A stretch of 64,000 nucleotides of DNA from Nevskia soli DSM 19509 (GTDB taxonomy: Bacteria > Pseudomonadota > Gammaproteobacteria > Nevskiales > Nevskiaceae), in NCBI RefSeq assembly GCF_000711955.1, contig NZ_JONR01000001.1:1-64000 (forward strand), read 5' to 3'. A program made the translations under genes and the position numbers. Shown piece after piece: positions 60,279 to 64,000 of the stretch. The notes below the pieces were generated by a model that saw only the letters and a list, made by a program, of their open reading frames with translations, did no database searches and was not told the DNA's origin. Position 1 is the first letter of the stretch, and each line of letters starts with the position of its first letter.

Positions 60279-61169
60279 ATGGACCTGCGCCGCCTGCGTT
60301 ACTTCATCGCCGTCGCCGAAGAGCTGCACTTCGGCCGCGCGGCACGGCGCCTGCATATTTCGCAGCCTCCGCTGTCGCTGCAGATCCAGACGCTGGAGCA
60401 GGAACTCGGGGTGGCGCTGTTCGAGCGCGCCGGCCACCGCATCAGCCTGACCGACGCCGGCCGGGAACTGCTGCCGCGCGCCCGCCTCGTGCTGGCCCAG
60501 GCGGAGGCGGCGAAGACCGCGGTGCAGCGGGTGGGGCGCGGCGAAAGCGGGGCGCTGGAACTGGGTTTCACCGGCTCCCTCCCGTTCACGCCGGTGATGC
60601 CGCGCGTGCTGCACGATTTCCGCCGGGCTTATCCGGGCGTGCAGTTGCAGCTGCGCGAGCTCAGCACCCGCGAGCAGATCGAGCGGCTCACCGCGGAAAC
60701 CCTGGACGTCGGTTTTTTCCGTCCCACCCGGCACGAACTGCTGGAGCAGCTGGAAACACGGGTGGTGCTGCGCGAGCCGCTGCTGCTGGCGCTGCATGCG
60801 GACAATCTCCTGGCGCGCCGCAAGCGCCTGCCCCTGGCCGCGCTGGCGCAGGAGCCGTTCATCCTCTATTCGCGCAGCGTCAGCACCGGACTGCACGACC
60901 AGATCCTGGCGCTCTGCCTCAAGGCCGGCTTCGCACCCCGCATCGTGCAGGAAGTGCATGAAATGCCGACCATCATCGGCCTCGTCGCGGCGGGGGTCGG
61001 TGTGGCCCTGGTGGCGGCGTCGATGCGGCAGATCCATGTGCCTGGCGTCGTATTCCTGCCCCTGGTGGAGACCGGCGTTGCGACCGACATCCTGCTGGCC
61101 TGGAAGCGCGGCCCGGCGTCGCCGGCCCTGCGCAACTTCCTGGCCATCGCCTTGAGCCAAACAAAATAG
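60279..61169 (+). CDS. LysR-family transcriptional regulator
   Basis: 296 aa. The start at 60279 opens MDLRRLRYFIAVAEELHFG, the usual LysR N-terminus; the frame is open upstream without a signal. The helix-turn-helix reads RRLHISQPPLSLQIQTLEQELG, and the linker helix is followed by a two-lobe effector domain (ELGFTGSLPFTPVMPRVL; GLVAAGVGVALVAASM). The sequence resembles the BenM/CatM-like subset, with LHFGRAA in the HTH. It should control the divergent MFS gene through the box at 60014-60030. The inducer is unknown. Confidence 0.93.
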   Translation: MDLRRLRYFIAVAEELHFGRAARRLHISQPPLSLQIQTLEQELGVALFERAGHRISLTDAGRELLPRARLVLAQAEAAKTAVQRVGRGESGALELGFTGSLPFTPVMPRVLHDFRRAYPGVQLQLRELSTREQIERLTAETLDVGFFRPTRHELLEQLETRVVLREPLLLALHADNLLARRKRLPLAALAQEPFILYSRSVSTGLHDQILALCLKAGFAPRIVQEVHEMPTIIGLVAAGVGVALVAASMRQIHVPGVVFLPLVETGVATDILLAWKRGPASPALRNFLAIALSQTK

Positions 61170-61199
61170 CCCGGGCGGCGCGCCGCGCTGTCCGGGCCA
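61168..61199. repeat. Degenerate TAGCCCGGG-type palindrome
   Basis: tagcccgggcggcgcg followed by ccgcgctgtccgggcc, beginning at the LysR stop. It is a weaker member of the family at 21561 and 23013. Confidence 0.45.
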
Positions 61200-61458
61200 T
61201 GAGGACCGCATTGCCGCCTCGGCGCCCGCTCTGCACCTCGACCACCTGCTGGCAGGTCGGGCGGTTGATCCAGGGCATGACCGGATCGGGGAGCAGGCCG
61301 AAGGCGGAGAACTCGATCTCGTCGTATTTCTCCACCGTTGCCTTGTTCTTCGCCGCCGAGTTGGCCAACTGGGTGCCGTCCCACTTGCTCATGTTGGACA
61401 GGTCGCCCAGGTCGCTCAGCGCACTGCCCAAGGCGCCCGGCACCGCGTTGCGGCAAGG
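61198..61458 (-). pseudogene. Remnant of a protein-coding region, C-terminal end only
   Basis: Directly after the TAG of the YCF48 gene, in the same frame, about 85 codons show clear G/C-ended codon bias and a protein-like sequence: ALSDLGDLSNMSKWDGTQLA, KNKATVEKYDEIEFSAFGLL, PDPVMPWINRPTCQQVVEVQ. There is no proper start, and the open frame runs on into antisense of lysR. From memory the tail resembles the ends of penicillin-acylase-type (Ntn hydrolase) proteins, which I cannot confirm. It looks like a 3' fragment left after a deletion that lost its own stop. Confidence 0.4.
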
Positions 61459-62508
61459 CTATTCCCGCTCTTTCGGCCGCCCCACGATGCCCTTGTCGCC
61501 GAACAGCACCGGCGCGGCGGCGGCCTGGCTGAGGGCGCCGTTCAGCGGCACGCGATCGTTGCGGGTCTGGGCGCTGAAGGTCTTGCCGCCGTCGGTACTG
61601 CTCAGCGTGGTGCCGGCCAGCCCGGTGACCAGGATGGCGCCATCCGCCGCCTGCACGATCCCGGTAAGGGACTGTTCCGTGCCGGAGGGGATTTCGGTCC
61701 AGCTCGCGCCCTGGTCATGGCTGCCGAACAGGTGGCCGCGCTGGCCGGCGGCCAGCAGGCTGCCGTCGCTGAGCTGGAGGCCGGCCCAGAACGAGCCCGG
61801 GTTGGAGGTCTTGATCGTGTTCCAGCTGGCGCCGCCGTCGCTGGAGCGGTAGATCAGCCCGGTTTCACCGGCGACATACAGCGCCGCCGTCGCGTCGCCG
61901 AAGATGGCGTACAGGTGATGATCGTTCTCCTCGCCGGTTTCGACCGCCAGCGGCGCCCAGTTCTTGCCGCCGTCGGCGGTCTGGATGGCGGTGCCGAACA
62001 GGCCCACGGCGAAGCCGTGCTGCGCATCCCGGAAGAAGACCGAGAACAGCGGCTTGTCGCCGTCCAGTTCTTCGTGCTGCAGCACCCAGGTTTCGCCGCC
62101 GTCGGCGGTGTGGATCACCACGCCGTCATGGCCGGCGGCCCAGCCCTGCTTGTCGTCGACGAAGCTCAGGCTGGTCAGCAGCGCCTGCGTCGGTACCGTC
62201 CGCGCCTGGCGGAAGGTCTGGCCGGCATCATCGGACAGCACGATCACGCCGTGTTCTCCCGCCACGACGATGCGTCTGCCGGCATGGGCGGCGGCATACA
62301 GCGGCGCATGGATCGGGTCGGCCACCGGCGCGGCGGAGATCTGCGCCCTGCCGTTGATGGCCGGGCTTGCCGCCACCCTGGCGGAGGCTGGCGCGGTGCT
62401 GGCCGTGCACATCGAATGGGCGTACCACAGCCCGGCGCCGATACACAGGCCGACGATGGCCGCGATGCCTTCCGGCAGGCCACGCTTGAACGAAGAGGTC
62501 TCAGTCAT
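61459..62508 (-). CDS. YCF48-like beta-propeller protein
   Basis: 349 aa with an N-terminal membrane segment (about residues 12-28, GIAAIVGLCIGAGLWYA), so it is periplasmic and membrane-anchored. The body is a set of BNR/YCF48 repeats: DDAGQTFRQA, HTADGGETW, QTADGGKNW, RSSDGGASW, GSHDQGASW and SSTDGGKTF, each with the Asp-box. YCF48 proteins beside RND permeases are frequent in Gammaproteobacteria, though their role there is not settled. Its start overlaps the RND gene's end by 8 bp. The stop is immediately followed by the coding remnant. Confidence 0.9.
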   Translation of the reverse strand: MTETSSFKRGLPEGIAAIVGLCIGAGLWYAHSMCTASTAPASARVAASPAINGRAQISAAPVADPIHAPLYAAAHAGRRIVVAGEHGVIVLSDDAGQTFRQARTVPTQALLTSLSFVDDKQGWAAGHDGVVIHTADGGETWVLQHEELDGDKPLFSVFFRDAQHGFAVGLFGTAIQTADGGKNWAPLAVETGEENDHHLYAIFGDATAALYVAGETGLIYRSSDGGASWNTIKTSNPGSFWAGLQLSDGSLLAAGQRGHLFGSHDQGASWTEIPSGTEQSLTGIVQAADGAILVTGLAGTTLSSTDGGKTFSAQTRNDRVPLNGALSQAAAAPVLFGDKGIVGRPKERE

Positions 62509-64000
62509 GCGCCAACCCCGGCATGCGCACCGGCCCGCGGCGTGGAAACAGGCGTTCCAGCACCACCGCGAAAGCGGGCAGGGCGGTGATCGCCATGATC
62601 ATGTTGACCATGAACATGAAGGCCAGCAGCTTGCCCATGTCGGCCTGGAATTTCAGTGCCGAGAAACTCCAGGTGGCCACGCCCACCGACAGCGTCAGCG
62701 CGGTGAACACGGTGGCGACGCCGGTTTCCTTCAGGGCATGCTCGAACGAATCGACGATGTTCTCGCCACGGGCCATGTGCAGTTGCAGGCGGTTGTAGAT
62801 ATAGAAGGCGTAGTCCACGCCGACGCCGACCGACAGCACCATTACCGGCAGGGTGGCGACGGTGAGTCCGATGTCGAGCAGCTTCATGAAGGCGTAGCCG
62901 ATATAGGTGGCCACCGCCAGCGGCAGGCAGCAGGCCAGCATGGCGCGCCAGTCGCGGTAGGCCAGGAATACCAGCAGCAGGATGGCGGCGAAGACGTAGA
63001 GCAGCATCGGCAATTCTTCACTGGCCAGCACCTCGTTGGTGGCGGCCTCGACGCCGGCATTGCCGCTGGCCAGGCGGAAGCGCACACCTTCCATCGCGTG
63101 GCTGGCGCGGAACTGCTTCACCGCCTCGACCACGCCCTGGATGGTAGTGGCCTTGTGATCCGTCAGGTACAGGTTCACCGCCATCCACTTGCAGCCCTTG
63201 CCGGTGATGGCAGCCGCCTCGTGCGCCTGTGCGATGTTGTAGCCCAGCGTATGGCTGTCGCGGGGAATGGTAGCCATCTTCGGCTGGCCTTCGTTGAGGC
63301 CGGAGTTGTACAGCTTGGTCAGCGAAGCGACGGACTCGGCCGAGATCACCCCGGGCACGTTCTGCATCTCCCAGCTGAATTCGTCCACCAGCTTGAGCAG
63401 CTCGACGTTGCCGCAGGATTCGTCCGGCGCTTCGATCACGGCGGTGAGCCAGTCCAGGCCCACGTCGAATTTCTCGGCGATGGCGCGCGAGTCGACGTTG
63501 TAGCGGGCGTCGGCGCGCAGTTCCGGCGAACCGGGCAGCAGGCTGCCGATGACGCGGCCCTGCGACAGGAACACCGCCACGACGAAGATCACCAGGGTGA
63601 ACACGGTCATGGCCCAGGCGTTGCGGGGCTTGGCGATGCGTGCGATGTGTGTCATCAGATCGCCGCGGCTCTCGCGCCGCTGCAGCGAGCGTTGGCCCCA
63701 TTCCTTGCTGACGCTGGAATAGGAAGCCGCCAGCGGCAGCATGATCAGGTTGCTGACCACCTTGTAGGCGATGCCGATCGAGGCCACCACCGCCAGCTCG
63801 CGGATCATCGGGATCGGCACCAGCACCATGGTGATGAAGCTGACCAGGGTGGTGGCCAGGGCCAGCACGCCGGGAATCAGCAGGCCGCTGAAGCTGCGCC
63901 GCGCGGCGGTGTACATGTCGGCGCCGCCGGCGACCTCGCGCACCATGAAGTTGATCTGCTGCACGCCGTGCGACACGCCGATGGCGAAGATCAGGAACGG
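62501..64000 (-). CDS. RND/MMPL-family transporter (partial, continues beyond the right edge)
   Basis: 500 codons of the C-terminal part; the frame is open to the last base and begins PFLIFAIGVSHGVQQIN, which is inside an RND membrane domain. Visible helices include PGVLALATTLVSFITMVLVP, WAMTVFTLVIFVVAVFL, and the second membrane-domain block VLSVGVGVDYAFYIYNRLQ with the GxxxDYA motif of MMPL/HpnN-type proteins. A large periplasmic loop with SLLPGSPELRADARYNVDSR lies between them. Likely exporter of lipids or hydrophobic compounds. The gene's 5' part is missing, so the length cannot be compared. Confidence 0.9.
   Translation of the reverse strand, partial: PFLIFAIGVSHGVQQINFMVREVAGGADMYTAARRSFSGLLIPGVLALATTLVSFITMVLVPIPMIRELAVVASIGIAYKVVSNLIMLPLAASYSSVSKEWGQRSLQRRESRGDLMTHIARIAKPRNAWAMTVFTLVIFVVAVFLSQGRVIGSLLPGSPELRADARYNVDSRAIAEKFDVGLDWLTAVIEAPDESCGNVELLKLVDEFSWEMQNVPGVISAESVASLTKLYNSGLNEGQPKMATIPRDSHTLGYNIAQAHEAAAITGKGCKWMAVNLYLTDHKATTIQGVVEAVKQFRASHAMEGVRFRLASGNAGVEAATNEVLASEELPMLLYVFAAILLLVFLAYRDWRAMLACCLPLAVATYIGYAFMKLLDIGLTVATLPVMVLSVGVGVDYAFYIYNRLQLHMARGENIVDSFEHALKETGVATVFTALTLSVGVATWSFSALKFQADMGKLLAFMFMVNMIMAITALPAFAVVLERLFPRRGPVRMPGLAHD

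Overview
The window is about 64 kb of bacterial chromosome. Most of it is strongly GC-rich with G/C-ended codons. The gene set fits a Gammaproteobacterium: a general-secretion ExeA/ExeB pair, the arginine succinyltransferase (AST) pathway, a PBP1C/alpha-2-macroglobulin pair, a DUF1302 protein next to an AraC regulator, and a YCF48/RND pair. Nevskiales/Solimonas-like organisms are my best guess; this is an inference from gene content, not a proven placement.

Layout. (1) 1-10.7 kb is a leftward exopolysaccharide locus of visibly lower GC: two FkbM methyltransferases, a flippase, a GT4 glycosyltransferase, ManC and ManB for GDP-mannose supply, and an MBOAT acyltransferase with its SGNH partner. 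The MBOAT/SGNH pair lies between two diverged copies of a non-coding leader of about 240 bp. (2) 10.7-23 kb holds a giant alpha-2-macroglobulin gene and pbpC, whose N-terminal tail is encoded by a palindromic repeat. A small antisense peptide gene, an enoyl-CoA hydratase, a nitronate monooxygenase and an ArgD-type aminotransferase follow. (3) 23-26.9 kb carries ExeB, ExeA and an orphan Ser/Gly-rich secreted protein. (4) 26.9-33.7 kb is a leftward arginine-degradation operon containing an M20 hydrolase, a polysaccharide deacetylase and a DUF218 protein along with astA, astD and astB; astC and astE are not present. (5) 34-50.6 kb begins with a secreted DUF885 protein and a DUF1302 protein divergent from an AraC regulator. 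A tightly packed rightward run follows: two DsbA-fold/HCCA-isomerase-like proteins, a Tat-exported sulfatase, a parvulin, a DUF3604 lipoprotein, a small membrane protein, an SDR, two long GSTs and an MBL-fold alkylsulfatase. (6) 50.6-64 kb holds tRNA-Arg(CCT), an APC permease, a large Ig-like lipoprotein, a small membrane protein, alanine dehydrogenase, a HiPIP, a divergent MFS/LysR pair, a protein-coding remnant, and the YCF48/RND pair that runs off the right edge.

The best candidate for an undescribed system is the 35.9-50.6 kb locus. Its gene content suggests uptake and cleavage of a sulfate ester outside the cytoplasm, followed by glutathione-linked and redox steps inside. The AraC regulator has a perfect 9-bp direct repeat, spaced 21 bp, just upstream. 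Other points of note are two copies of a double-hairpin element that show a compensatory base-pair change, and an AST operon in which an M20 enzyme may stand in for AstE.
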